DNA from: an uncultured Lachnospiraceae bacterium
GTDB taxonomy: Bacteria > Bacillota > Clostridia > Lachnospirales > Lachnospiraceae
Direction: 5' to 3'
DNA length: 64,000 bases
NCBI GenBank assembly: GCA_947652925.1
Contig: CANTEW010000001.1
Span: 62,001-126,000 of the forward strand
The position numbers and the translations under genes are program-made. The notes below the pieces were generated by a model. That model did not search any database, had not been told where the DNA came from, and was given only the letters and a program-made list of their open reading frames with translations. Positions 26,687 to 35,290 of the stretch are shown piece after piece (within the stretch, counting starts at the first letter, position 1; the number at the start of each line of letters is the position of its first letter).

Positions 26687-29425
26687 TTTGATACAGCCAC
26701 ACAAAAACAATAAGACCCCGGCACCGCTGATACACAGTCCAGCCCTCAGCCCATACGTCTCATAATACAATCCGATCGTATGCTCTCCCGCCGTGAGCGG
26801 CAATGCCATATACATCTCATTCGCTTTATACAGAGGTTTTTCCACACCATCCACATAGGCTGTCCACCCTTTACAGTATGGCACTGTGAGACAGAGTATC
26901 TTATCTTTTTTCAGAGTGACCGACCCCTTGATATAGTCCACCCCGATCTCCTCGTCCTCGAGGACATCTTCTCTCAACGCATTTACCTGTTCGGCATAAT
27001 GTCCCATAGGCTGGCAGATCACTTTAAGATCTTCCAGCTGATAACGCCCCGGTATGGGAAATGTGACCGTTATCTCCGTCCGCGTCTCCTCCTGATACCC
27101 CAGATTGACCAGAAAATCCTCCTGCCCGCAGTAAGATCTATTACACGGTGTCTTATAGGCGATCGTCCCGCTCCCCTCTCCAGAACACACTGTGATCATA
27201 AAGTCCGTATGCTCAAGATCGTTATAGATAGAGTCCAGCCCCCTCTCCGTCTCTGCCCTGGCTCTGACACCCGTCGCAAAGAGATACAGCTCACAGCCCT
27301 CCGTCTTGTCGATCGTCAATGTGATCTTGCTGTTCTTTCTGGAAGAACGGTATCCCCCTTCCCCCTCCTGCCTGACCCCTTTCCCGCATTTTACTCGATA
27401 TGGTATCCCATACCCTGTGAAGACCGGCTCAGCCTCACCGATCGTATCCGGAAGCTCCGCCGTATCCTCCTCTTCCAGCAGGATACCCTGGAGCAGAGCT
27501 TCTTGTTTTTGGACTGGATCTAAAGGATCAAAGACCTCATGGGTCAGATAGGAAGGATATGTATAGCCCAGGGGCAGCACATAGCGGTTTTTAAATATCT
27601 CATAGGGATCCTCATGCTTTTTCGCCCCCCCCCGCATTTTTTCAAAACCATAGGGGATCAGTCCGCCATCCTGTGCTTCCCTGATATAATACTTGACACT
27701 CCCCAACGCTTCTAAAGCTGTCCTCTGTTCCAGACCATCATAACAGAAAGTCGTCCTCATGCCCGCCATACACATATCCAGCAGATACTTAGACACATTC
27801 CCGTTCTCCAGACTCCAGAAAAACTGCGTGGTAGGCACCTTCGTTATGATCGATGCATTTCGCAGATATCTCTTACTCAGGTCCACTCTGCCAAATGATG
27901 CCCTGTCCATCATCCTGGCCGCCAGGGAGGTGGCATCCCCCTTTACCAATGTCAGAGCTTTTCCTCTATCCATAAAAGACGAAAGAGCATGGCTCTCATT
28001 ATGGCCATAACGGAAAAACCCGATCACACATACATGGATGACCGTTGCCCCTAGGATGAGATACGGCGTCAATGGAAAGACTCTCCCATACCTTTTTATC
28101 TTCGGCTCTACAAGGATCACCCCCAAGACCAGCAGCAGCATCCCCATCCCCGCCATAGCAGCCTCTGACGGTCCCTGCTCAGGGAGCAGCAATATGAGAT
28201 AATAGATCCCGCTGAAGATGGCTACAGATATCTTACGGCTGCTCTCCAATGCCACCATATCCGGCCATACATCCACAAATATATAACAGACCAACGCGGC
28301 AAAAATAAAGCACCAGCGGTTGCTGACATAGGAAAACCCGTTCATAGCCCTCCCGATCTCAGGTATACAGAGCATCAAGACCATGATGGCAAATGAGATC
28401 TTCAGAACGCCCCTCTTTTTCTTCCGGCTGAACATAACAAACAGCCCCAGCAACACCGGCGCCGCAAACCCTAAGACCGTCCAGGTATCCGAACTCTCCG
28501 GCGTGAGGAATCTGGTCAACAGCCTCTGATAAAACTCCCTACTATAAAAGAGAGGATAGATGATCTCAATATCACCACGCATCCCTTGTGTCAATAATAG
28601 AAAGGTGGGAAATAAGATAAGCGCACTCATCATAACACCCAGCAGGCCATACCAGGAAAAATACAGCAGATACATAAGAAGATCTTTCCATCTATGTCCA
28701 CACTCCAATGTAAAAAACCTGGCGACAACGTAAAAAACAACTGCAAAGACCAACATGTAAAAAAAATAAATGTTGGATACAGCTGATACAAACACCATCC
28801 ATATGAACACAGTCGCCTTTTTCCTGCGGTAGATATCCTCAACTCCGATCAATAACAGCGGCAGATAGATCATAGGACCCACAAAAAACGGATGCCTGGT
28901 AGCTGCATAGATCATATACCCGCAAAATGTATAAGCAATGCTCCCGGCCAATACAGCCATACGGTCTTTTTTCATCCGCAGACAGAACAGCGAGAAGACC
29001 GCCCCCGCCAGATACATCCTCAGTATGACCAATGCATTATACAGATACTCCGTATACCTGGAGGGGACAAAGACCGTCAGCAGATCCAACGGATCCCCTA
29101 TGACATAATAATGCAGTGTGGTGATGATGTCTGATCCATACCCAATGTTGTGATCCCACAGAGGGATCGACAATGTATGGTCAAACAAAAGGCTTCTGAT
29201 GATACCGCGTACCCAGATCCCCAGATAGACCAGTGCGTTATAATGCTGCACCAATCCGTCAACTTTCATCCTCTGATGCCCCCATATGAAACTCTTCCCA
29301 TGCCACAAAAAGGGGAAGAACACGCACGCCGCCGTGACAGCGAACAACACAGTATAGATCAGATAATGATCCCGGAGCCTATCTCTCTTATCTTTCTGCC
29401 CCCCCCCCCTAGAAATTTTGATCAT
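26657..29425 (-). CDS. YfhO-family polytopic membrane glycosylation protein
   Basis: A 922-residue membrane protein with about a dozen N-terminal hydrophobic helices (residues 20-480), a large extracytoplasmic region (about 490-885) and a last helix (about 890-910), the architecture of YfhO/GT-C-like proteins. In Bacillus and Listeria, YfhO homologues work with a CsbB/GtcA-type flippase system to glycosylate lipoteichoic or wall polymers. The glycosyltransferase upstream (21-base gap) is the matching partner. Two homopolymer tracts lie in the coding strand: eleven G at 29399-29409 (codons 6-9, R-G-G-G) and nine G at 27625-27633 (R-G-G-A). The frame is open as sequenced. AAGGAGG precedes the ATG. 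Confidence 0.88.
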   Translation of the reverse strand: MIKISRGGGQKDKRDRLRDHYLIYTVLFAVTAACVFFPFLWHGKSFIWGHQRMKVDGLVQHYNALVYLGIWVRGIIRSLLFDHTLSIPLWDHNIGYGSDIITTLHYYVIGDPLDLLTVFVPSRYTEYLYNALVILRMYLAGAVFSLFCLRMKKDRMAVLAGSIAYTFCGYMIYAATRHPFFVGPMIYLPLLLIGVEDIYRRKKATVFIWMVFVSAVSNIYFFYMLVFAVVFYVVARFFTLECGHRWKDLLMYLLYFSWYGLLGVMMSALILFPTFLLLTQGMRGDIEIIYPLFYSREFYQRLLTRFLTPESSDTWTVLGFAAPVLLGLFVMFSRKKKRGVLKISFAIMVLMLCIPEIGRAMNGFSYVSNRWCFIFAALVCYIFVDVWPDMVALESSRKISVAIFSGIYYLILLLPEQGPSEAAMAGMGMLLLVLGVILVEPKIKRYGRVFPLTPYLILGATVIHVCVIGFFRYGHNESHALSSFMDRGKALTLVKGDATSLAARMMDRASFGRVDLSKRYLRNASIITKVPTTQFFWSLENGNVSKYLLDMCMAGMRTTFCYDGLEQRTALEALGSVKYYIREAQDGGLIPYGFEKMRGGAKKHEDPYEIFKNRYVLPLGYTYPSYLTHEVFDPLDPVQKQEALLQGILLEEEDTAELPDTIGEAEPVFTGYGIPYRVKCGKGVRQEGEGGYRSSRKNSKITLTIDKTEGCELYLFATGVRARAETERGLDSIYNDLEHTDFMITVCSGEGSGTIAYKTPCNRSYCGQEDFLVNLGYQEETRTEITVTFPIPGRYQLEDLKVICQPMGHYAEQVNALREDVLEDEEIGVDYIKGSVTLKKDKILCLTVPYCKGWTAYVDGVEKPLYKANEMYMALPLTAGEHTIGLYYETYGLRAGLCISGAGVLLFLCGCIKRRKESRHPR

Positions 29426-29446
29426 TTGATATCTCCTCCTTTGTAT

Positions 29447-30403
29447 CTACTCTATGACCTTGATATTTTCCTTATTTGACTCAGAAATGATATAATGCGG
29501 ACGCCTTTTTGTCTCCATATATGTTTTCGCGATATACTGCCCCATGATACCCAGACAGAATAGCTGGACGCCCCCGATAAATATGATCACGCACATGGTA
29601 GAAGCCCATCCCGCCACCGGATCGCCCATCAATAATTTGCGGATGATGATCACCAGAAGGATGACAAATGAACACATGGTCATCAACACGCCAAACCAGG
29701 ACGCTATACTGAGAGGGACCTGGGAGAAATTGATGATCCCATCCACAGCGTACTTAAATAATCTCCAAAAGCTCCATTTAGTCTCCCCGGCGATACGTTC
29801 CACATTATCATACTGCAGCCAGTATGTCCTGAATCCGATCCACCCGAAGATCCCTTTTGAAAAACGGTTATACTCGCCCATGGAGACGATCACCTGGACC
29901 ATCTCTCTTCTCATCAGCCGGAAATCCCTGGCTCCGTCCACGATATCCGCATCGGAGATCTTATTGATGATCCGGTAGAATCTCTTCGCGAACCAGCTCC
30001 GGATCTTGGGCTCGCCCTGTCTCGTACTGCGACAGGTGGCCACACTGTCGTACCCGCCGCCCCGCAAGATCTCCAGCATCTGTGGGAGCAGGGAAGGGGG
30101 GTCTTGCATATCCGCATCCATCACAGCCACATAATCCCCAGACGCATTGGAAAATCCCGCGTACATAGCCGCCTCTTTTCCAAAATTCCTGGAAAACGAG
30201 AGATATATGACCTGCTCGTTCTCTCCGCCGAATCCCCTCAAGATCGACAGAGTGTCATCTGTCGAACCGTCATCTACAAAGATAAATTCATAGGCGCAGT
30301 CCATCCCTTCCAGGACTTTCATCGTTTCCCGGTAAAAGACAGGCAGCGCCGCCTGCTCATTATAACAGGGCACGATCAGTGACACTTTCACTGTCCCGGT
30401 CAT
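29447..30403 (-). CDS. GT2 polyprenyl-phosphate glycosyltransferase (CsbB/GtrB-like)
   Basis: A 318-residue inner-leaflet glycosyltransferase. The GT-A domain (residues 1-235) starts VSLIVPCYNEQAALPVFY, has FVDDGSTDDTL and the metal site VAVMDADMQDPP (DxD). Two C-terminal membrane helices lie at about 228-255 and 262-290. Such enzymes load a sugar onto undecaprenyl phosphate for later transfer outside the cell. The ATG overlaps the asnB stop by 4 bases and the next gene is yfhO, so the pair is likely one glycosylation module. The sugar cannot be deduced. Confidence 0.93.
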   Translation of the reverse strand: MTGTVKVSLIVPCYNEQAALPVFYRETMKVLEGMDCAYEFIFVDDGSTDDTLSILRGFGGENEQVIYLSFSRNFGKEAAMYAGFSNASGDYVAVMDADMQDPPSLLPQMLEILRGGGYDSVATCRSTRQGEPKIRSWFAKRFYRIINKISDADIVDGARDFRLMRREMVQVIVSMGEYNRFSKGIFGWIGFRTYWLQYDNVERIAGETKWSFWRLFKYAVDGIINFSQVPLSIASWFGVLMTMCSFVILLVIIIRKLLMGDPVAGWASTMCVIIFIGGVQLFCLGIMGQYIAKTYMETKRRPHYIISESNKENIKVIE

Positions 30404-32238
30404 GATGTCCCACCAAAATTCATCTCATACCACAGGAGGAACATATAGACCGTCCAGATCTTCCTGCTGTAATTTTTCTTGCCGCTCTTGTGTACTTTCA
30501 GGAGGCGCAAAAGCTCTGACGTATTAAAATATCTCTCTGCGGCGTTCGATGTAAATGCCTTATAGACTTTCTGGTAATAAGTATCCTCTTTCAGCCACTT
30601 CGCAATGGGTACAGGGAAACCCAGCTTCTTCCGTTTCGCATTTTTCTCCGGCAGATAGCCCCTGGACACTTTTCGGAATAAGATCTTCGTGTTTTCGTCT
30701 GTCACGCGCATCTCCGGGGGCAGGGACAGCGCGACCTTGGCAACCTCCATATCAAGGAAAGGAACACGGACTTCCAGGGAATGAGCCATACTCATATGGT
30801 CTGATTTGCGCAGGATATCCCCCCGCAGCCAGAAGCTCAGATCGATATACTGCATCTTCGTCACATCATCCAGATCTGACACTTCCTCGTAATACGGTCT
30901 TGTCAGCTGCTGGGGCGTCACATAACCGCGGCTTTTCTTCAGCAGTCTGCGCACCTGGCTGGGATAGAAGATATAGGCATTTCCGATAAAACGCTCTTCG
31001 ATATCCTGTCCGGCCCGGATCATATACTGTTTTCCTTTGAAGTCAAAGGGACATTTCAAGAATATCTTACTGATCAGACGCCGGATCCCCCTGGGGATGA
31101 TCCTCACCGGGCGCAGGGACAGGGGCGTATGGTAGATCGTGTACCCGCCGAACAGCTCATCCGAGCCCTCCCCGGATACCACCACCTTCACATGTCCGGA
31201 AGCCAGCTGGCACAGATAATACAGCGGGATGATCGATGGGTCTGCCACCGGCTCGTCCAGATATTTCTGGACCTTGGGCACTGCGTCCCAGTATTCCTCG
31301 GTGGTGATGATCTTATCATGGTTCTCGATCCCCAGCTCGGCACTCAGCTCTTTTGCCAGGTTGACTTCATTCCATTCGTCCCACTCAAAACCCACGCTGA
31401 AGCTTTTCTTAAATCCGCTGGCAGCTGTCAGGAAAGAAGAATCGATGCCGCCGGACAGGAAGGAGGCCATCTCCACATCGCTGATCTTGTGGGCTTCCAC
31501 AGAATCTTCCAGGGCAGCCTTGAGCCGGGACATGGCCTCCGCCTCTGTCAGATCCTCCTGGATATGGAAGCGGGGTTTCCAGTAACAGCGCACTGTGATC
31601 TCCCCATCCTTCCAGTACATGTAATGTCCGGGCAGAAGCTGGTAAACGCCTTTGAAAAAAGTCTCCTCCATAGCATTGTATTGAAAAGAGAGATAATTTC
31701 CCAGCGCCGCCTCGTTAAATCTTTTCTCCATATCCGGATGGGCAAAGATCGCTTTTATCTCGGAAGCGTAAAAAAGATCCCGCCCCTTTTTCCCGTAAAA
31801 CAGCGGCTTGATCCCGAACATATCCCGCGCCAGGAACATGGTCTTCTTCTCTTTATTCCATATGGAAAAGGCGAACATCCCCCTGAGCCGTTCCAAAAGC
31901 CCCGGCCCGTACTCTTCATATCCATGCAGGATGACCTCCGAATCCGTATCTGTCGTAAAGACATGTCCTTTTTCCGTCAGCTCTTTTTTCAGATCCGGAT
32001 AATTGTAGATCTCCCCGTTATATACCAGCACCAGCGTATGGTCCTCATTCTCAATGGGCTGCTTCCCATTCTCCAGACCGATGATCGAAAGCCGCCTCAT
32101 CCCCAGGCAGGCCATATCATCACAATAAAACCCCGCCTCGTCGGGGCCTCTGGAATAGATGCACTGCATCATATCATTGATCACTGCTTCTCTGTCATAC
32201 GCATCGCTTTTTGAGATAAAACCTGTAATTCCGCACAT
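30400..32238 (-). CDS. asnB: glutamine-hydrolysing asparagine synthase
   Basis: A 612-residue AsnB. Cys2 of the N-terminal MCGITGF is the glutaminase nucleophile (Ntn fold), with RLSIIGLENGKQPI and VYNGEIYNY following. The synthetase domain has the ATP pyrophosphatase loop FLSGGIDSSFLTA and VVVSGEGSDELFGGY. It makes asparagine from aspartate, ATP and glutamine. Close relatives amidate cell-wall or capsule precursors. Its translational overlap with the glycosyltransferase, inside an envelope cluster, raises that alternative. The start follows AGGGGGA at a rather long distance (about 14 bases). Confidence 0.93.
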   Translation of the reverse strand: MCGITGFISKSDAYDREAVINDMMQCIYSRGPDEAGFYCDDMACLGMRRLSIIGLENGKQPIENEDHTLVLVYNGEIYNYPDLKKELTEKGHVFTTDTDSEVILHGYEEYGPGLLERLRGMFAFSIWNKEKKTMFLARDMFGIKPLFYGKKGRDLFYASEIKAIFAHPDMEKRFNEAALGNYLSFQYNAMEETFFKGVYQLLPGHYMYWKDGEITVRCYWKPRFHIQEDLTEAEAMSRLKAALEDSVEAHKISDVEMASFLSGGIDSSFLTAASGFKKSFSVGFEWDEWNEVNLAKELSAELGIENHDKIITTEEYWDAVPKVQKYLDEPVADPSIIPLYYLCQLASGHVKVVVSGEGSDELFGGYTIYHTPLSLRPVRIIPRGIRRLISKIFLKCPFDFKGKQYMIRAGQDIEERFIGNAYIFYPSQVRRLLKKSRGYVTPQQLTRPYYEEVSDLDDVTKMQYIDLSFWLRGDILRKSDHMSMAHSLEVRVPFLDMEVAKVALSLPPEMRVTDENTKILFRKVSRGYLPEKNAKRKKLGFPVPIAKWLKEDTYYQKVYKAFTSNAAERYFNTSELLRLLKVHKSGKKNYSRKIWTVYMFLLWYEMNFGGTS

Positions 32239-32274
32239 TTTTCTAAAAGTATCCCCCTGACTTTTTCATTGTGA

Positions 32275-33153
32275 TCACGGCAATGTATAGACCACATTCC
32301 CTTTTGGATCATATACCTGGTACCCAGGCTTACACGCGCTCTTTGCATTTTCCAGTACGCTGAACGCCCCCAGCTGGTCATCCAGGTCTGTCCAGCTTTT
32401 GCGCACACGGTAATAACCGTCCCGGTAAGACAGTTTGACATCATCGGAAGATCTCTTTTTCTCTTTCTTGTCCTCTTCCTCCACTCCCACATCCTCGATA
32501 TCATCGAACCGCGTCAGATCGTGCCGCTCGATGATGGCGCATACCTTATCCACATACGAGCTGTCAGTGGCATATCCGCCGTCCTTGATGATCTGTATGG
32601 CTTTTTTATAGTCTTCCTCACCTTCCAGCCCCTCATACCGGGACCCGGTGCCAGACTTTGCTCCCAGGAGATACGCTGAATGATCCGCCAGAGAATCCTC
32701 TATACTGCTGTACTGACGGAAATCCGCCTCAATGGTCACCACCTGACCACTATATTCTTCCCTGGTCTCCTTGCGGTAAACAGAACTGCCGTCCCAGGCG
32801 CTGTCCTCCCAGTCATTGTTGGATAATCTCGCTTTCATGCCGAAACAATTGTTTGCCTGGGACGCCAGCTCCGAAGTCAGATACCCTGATTCCAGGATAC
32901 ACTGGGCCGCCGTCACACTGGCTAAGACCCCGCTCTTTGCATAATCCAGCCGGCACATCTCTCCGATCCTCTCGACTCTCTCCTCCTGCGCCAGATCTAT
33001 CAGCTCCAAAGCCTGTGTCGTACCCCCAAAGACAGCTGCAGCTGGTCTATTCTGGGATACCGAGGGCTTTGGTATCTGGGCGCCATACACAGGCACACTG
33101 CCTGCTGCCAGCGCTGCGCAGCACATGAAAAGGAGTAGTTTGCTTTTCTTCAT
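32275..33153 (-). CDS. secreted N-acetylglucosaminidase (LytG/FlgJ-like)
   Basis: A 292-residue exported wall hydrolase. The signal peptide is residues 1-24 (LLLFMCCAALAAGSVPVYG). The GH73 glucosaminidase domain covers about 55-225: the catalytic glutamate is in AAQCILESGYLTSELA, then NNCFGMKA and a YSSIEDSLADHSAYL motif. A charged linker and a short C-terminal module (SYRDGYYRVRKSWTDLDDQLG) that resembles an SPOR-like or wall-binding unit end the protein. It hydrolyses the glycan strands of peptidoglycan. It is the first gene of the minus-strand cluster leading to asnB, the glycosyltransferase and yfhO. Confidence 0.9.
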   Translation of the reverse strand: MKKSKLLLFMCCAALAAGSVPVYGAQIPKPSVSQNRPAAAVFGGTTQALELIDLAQEERVERIGEMCRLDYAKSGVLASVTAAQCILESGYLTSELASQANNCFGMKARLSNNDWEDSAWDGSSVYRKETREEYSGQVVTIEADFRQYSSIEDSLADHSAYLLGAKSGTGSRYEGLEGEEDYKKAIQIIKDGGYATDSSYVDKVCAIIERHDLTRFDDIEDVGVEEEDKKEKKRSSDDVKLSYRDGYYRVRKSWTDLDDQLGAFSVLENAKSACKPGYQVYDPKGNVVYTLP

Positions 33154-33200
33154 ACTATTTTCACCTCTTGCTCATTTATCCTCTCAATGCTAATATTCCC

Positions 33201-33229
33201 ATTATACAAAAAAATTTTCATGAAAACAA
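33201..33229 (-). promoter_or_regulatory. sigma-A promoter of the glucosaminidase cluster
   Basis: On the minus strand TTGTTT (33224-33229), a 17-base spacer and a perfect TATAAT (33201-33206). The first gene of the cluster begins about 48 bases downstream. Confidence 0.75.
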
Positions 33230-33265
33230 GTGCTTGATCTTCTTGTTTTATATTCTGGATCTTTA

Positions 33266-33274
33266 TGTTATAAT
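33266..33274 (+). promoter_or_regulatory. extended -10 promoter of the phosphoribosyltransferase gene
   Basis: TGT precedes TATAAT (33269-33274). The -35 position has only TTTTAT or an offset TTGTTT. The leader to the ATG at 33330 is about 50 bases and ends in AAGGAGG. Confidence 0.65.
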
Positions 33275-33329
33275 CTGAATTAAGAGATAGCATGACTCTT
33301 ACATAAAGATCTTTAAGGAGGCTCCATAA

Positions 33330-33968
33330 ATGGAAAGAAAAATGTACAAGATCCACTCCCGCTACGACAAGGATATCGCTCTGAAAGTGATCCCCGGGCA
33401 TTTCGCCACCACCCAGTCCCACATCACCCATCATCTGGACATCGCCACCATGACCTCCCGTTATGCAGAAGCTGAACGGATCGCGCATGCACTGGCGCAA
33501 AAATATGAGTCTTCGACCCCGGTGGACACCATCGTGTGTCTGGACGGCCTGGAGGTCGTGGGGACTCTGTTGGCCGGTTCATTGACGAAAGCGGGGATCC
33601 TCTCCATGAACGCCCACAAGACCATGTACGTGATCAGCCCGGAATTCAAGAACGGCATGCTGGTATTCCGGGACAATATCCAGCACATGATCCAGAACAA
33701 AAATGTGATCGTCCTGATCGGCACCATCACCACAGGCACCACCCTGGGCAGCTGTATCCAGTGTATCCGCTATTACGATGGTATCCTCCAGGGCGTCTCC
33801 GCTATCTTCAGTGAGATCTCCAAGGTAGGCTCCATCACCGTAAATGCCCTTTTCACCGGCAAAGACCTGCCGGGATATGAAAGCCACAGACCCAATGAAT
33901 GCCCCTACTGCCAGCAGGGACAGAAGATCGACGCCATGGTGAACTGCTATGGATACTCAAAGATATAG
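33330..33968 (+). CDS. orotate phosphoribosyltransferase-like protein with altered PRPP loop
   Basis: A 212-residue protein with the type I phosphoribosyltransferase fold: a hood-like N terminus, TIVCLDGLEVVGTLLAGSL (68-86), then a PRPP-loop region VIVLIGTITTGTTLGS (126-141). In active enzymes the two residues before the loop are acidic (xxVDDxxTTGxT). Here they are I-G, so metal-PRPP chemistry is doubtful and a regulatory or sensing role is possible. A C-terminal CPYCQQGQ motif adds a CxxC pair. AAGGAGG precedes the ATG. It stands alone between divergent clusters. Confidence 0.8.
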   Translation: MERKMYKIHSRYDKDIALKVIPGHFATTQSHITHHLDIATMTSRYAEAERIAHALAQKYESSTPVDTIVCLDGLEVVGTLLAGSLTKAGILSMNAHKTMYVISPEFKNGMLVFRDNIQHMIQNKNVIVLIGTITTGTTLGSCIQCIRYYDGILQGVSAIFSEISKVGSITVNALFTGKDLPGYESHRPNECPYCQQGQKIDAMVNCYGYSKI

Positions 33969-34101
33969 AGATACAGATACCCCTTTCGTCATTTTGCCAA
34001 GAAACTTTGAAAAACTTTGTCTGATCCACCTATGGTATCTCCTTCCCGCTCCATCTATACTGATAGGCAGATAAGATAAACTCTAAAACGGAGGAGATAA
34101 A

Positions 34102-35214
34102 ATGGCAAGTCTATCATTACAGCATATCAATAAAACTTACAGCAATGGATTTGAAGCAGTCAAAGACTTCAACCTTGAGATCGAAGATAAAGAATTCATC
34201 ATCTTCGTAGGACCGTCCGGATGTGGAAAGTCCACCACACTGCGTATGGTGGCAGGCCTGGAAGATATCAGCAGCGGGACACTGAAGATCGACGGCAAGG
34301 TCGTCAACGACGTAGAACCCAAAGACAGGGATATCGCCATGGTCTTCCAGAACTATGCTCTGTATCCCCATATGACCGTATACGACAACATGGCATTCGG
34401 GTTGAAACTGCGCAAAGTGCCCAAAGACCAGATCGACAAGATGGTACGGGAAGCCGCCCGCATCCTGGATCTGGAAAAATTATTAGACCGTAAACCGAAG
34501 GCTCTTTCCGGTGGTCAGAGACAGCGTGTCGCCATGGGCCGCGCCATCGTGCGCGAACCCAAAGTATTCCTCATGGACGAGCCGCTGTCCAACCTGGACG
34601 CCAAATTGCGTGTGCAGATGCGTATCGAGATCTCTAAGCTGCACCAGAGATTAGGCTCCACGATCATCTACGTGACCCATGACCAGACCGAAGCCATGAC
34701 CTTGGGGACCAGGATCGTCGTCATGAAAGACGGCATCGTGCAGCAGGTAGATTCTCCTTCCAAACTGTACTCAGAGCCGGCCAATAAGTTCGTAGCCGGA
34801 TTCATCGGCTCACCCCAGATGAACTTCTTAGACGGGGAGATCGTCCAGGAGGGTGAAGGACTGAGATTCAAGATAGATAAATACAGCCTGACCATCCCGG
34901 CTTCCAAAGCCAAAGTATTAAAGGACAAAGGCTATGTGGGCAAAAAAGTATGCTTGGGCATACGTCCGGAAGATATCTATGATTCCCAGGCCTTCATCGA
35001 ATCTTCACCAGGGAGCGTTATGGACTCTACGATCAAGGTCTATGAATTGCTGGGAGCAGAGGTCTATCTGTATTTCGACTTAGGGAACACACAGATCACA
35101 GCCCGTGTAGACCCCAGAACGACCGTAAGGTCCGGCGACCCGATCAAATTCGCTCTGGATATGGAAAAAACACATTTCTTCGACGTGGAAACAGAGATAA
35201 CGATCGTAAACTAA
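34102..35214 (+). CDS. sugar ABC transporter ATPase (MsmK/UgpC/MalK type)
   Basis: A 370-residue CUT1-type ATPase. Walker A is VGPSGCGKSTTLRMVAG, the Q-loop is MVFQNYALYPHMTVYDNMAF, the signature is LSGGQRQRVAMGRAI, and Walker B is VFLMDEPLSNLDAKLR. A C-terminal MalK-like TOBE regulatory domain spans about 240-370 (GIRPEDIYDS). No permease or binding protein is adjacent, so it is probably a shared ATPase that energises several sugar importers encoded elsewhere, as MsmK does in streptococci. An intrinsic terminator follows, and a CdaR-type regulator gene comes next. Confidence 0.93.
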   Translation: MASLSLQHINKTYSNGFEAVKDFNLEIEDKEFIIFVGPSGCGKSTTLRMVAGLEDISSGTLKIDGKVVNDVEPKDRDIAMVFQNYALYPHMTVYDNMAFGLKLRKVPKDQIDKMVREAARILDLEKLLDRKPKALSGGQRQRVAMGRAIVREPKVFLMDEPLSNLDAKLRVQMRIEISKLHQRLGSTIIYVTHDQTEAMTLGTRIVVMKDGIVQQVDSPSKLYSEPANKFVAGFIGSPQMNFLDGEIVQEGEGLRFKIDKYSLTIPASKAKVLKDKGYVGKKVCLGIRPEDIYDSQAFIESSPGSVMDSTIKVYELLGAEVYLYFDLGNTQITARVDPRTTVRSGDPIKFALDMEKTHFFDVETEITIVN

Positions 35215-35217
35215 ACC

Positions 35218-35263
35218 AAAAGGCAAGGCTTGGCAAAGAGATATCGCCAGGTCTTGCCCTTTG
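35218..35263 (+). terminator. intrinsic terminator after the sugar ABC ATPase gene
   Basis: AAAAGGCAAGGC pairs with GTCTTGCCCTTT (one or two mismatches), with inner GGC/GCC pairs. The 3' side ends in CTTTG, a short T-run. Confidence 0.7.
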
Positions 35264-35290
35264 TCACATAAAAAAGGGGGACATGGACTC

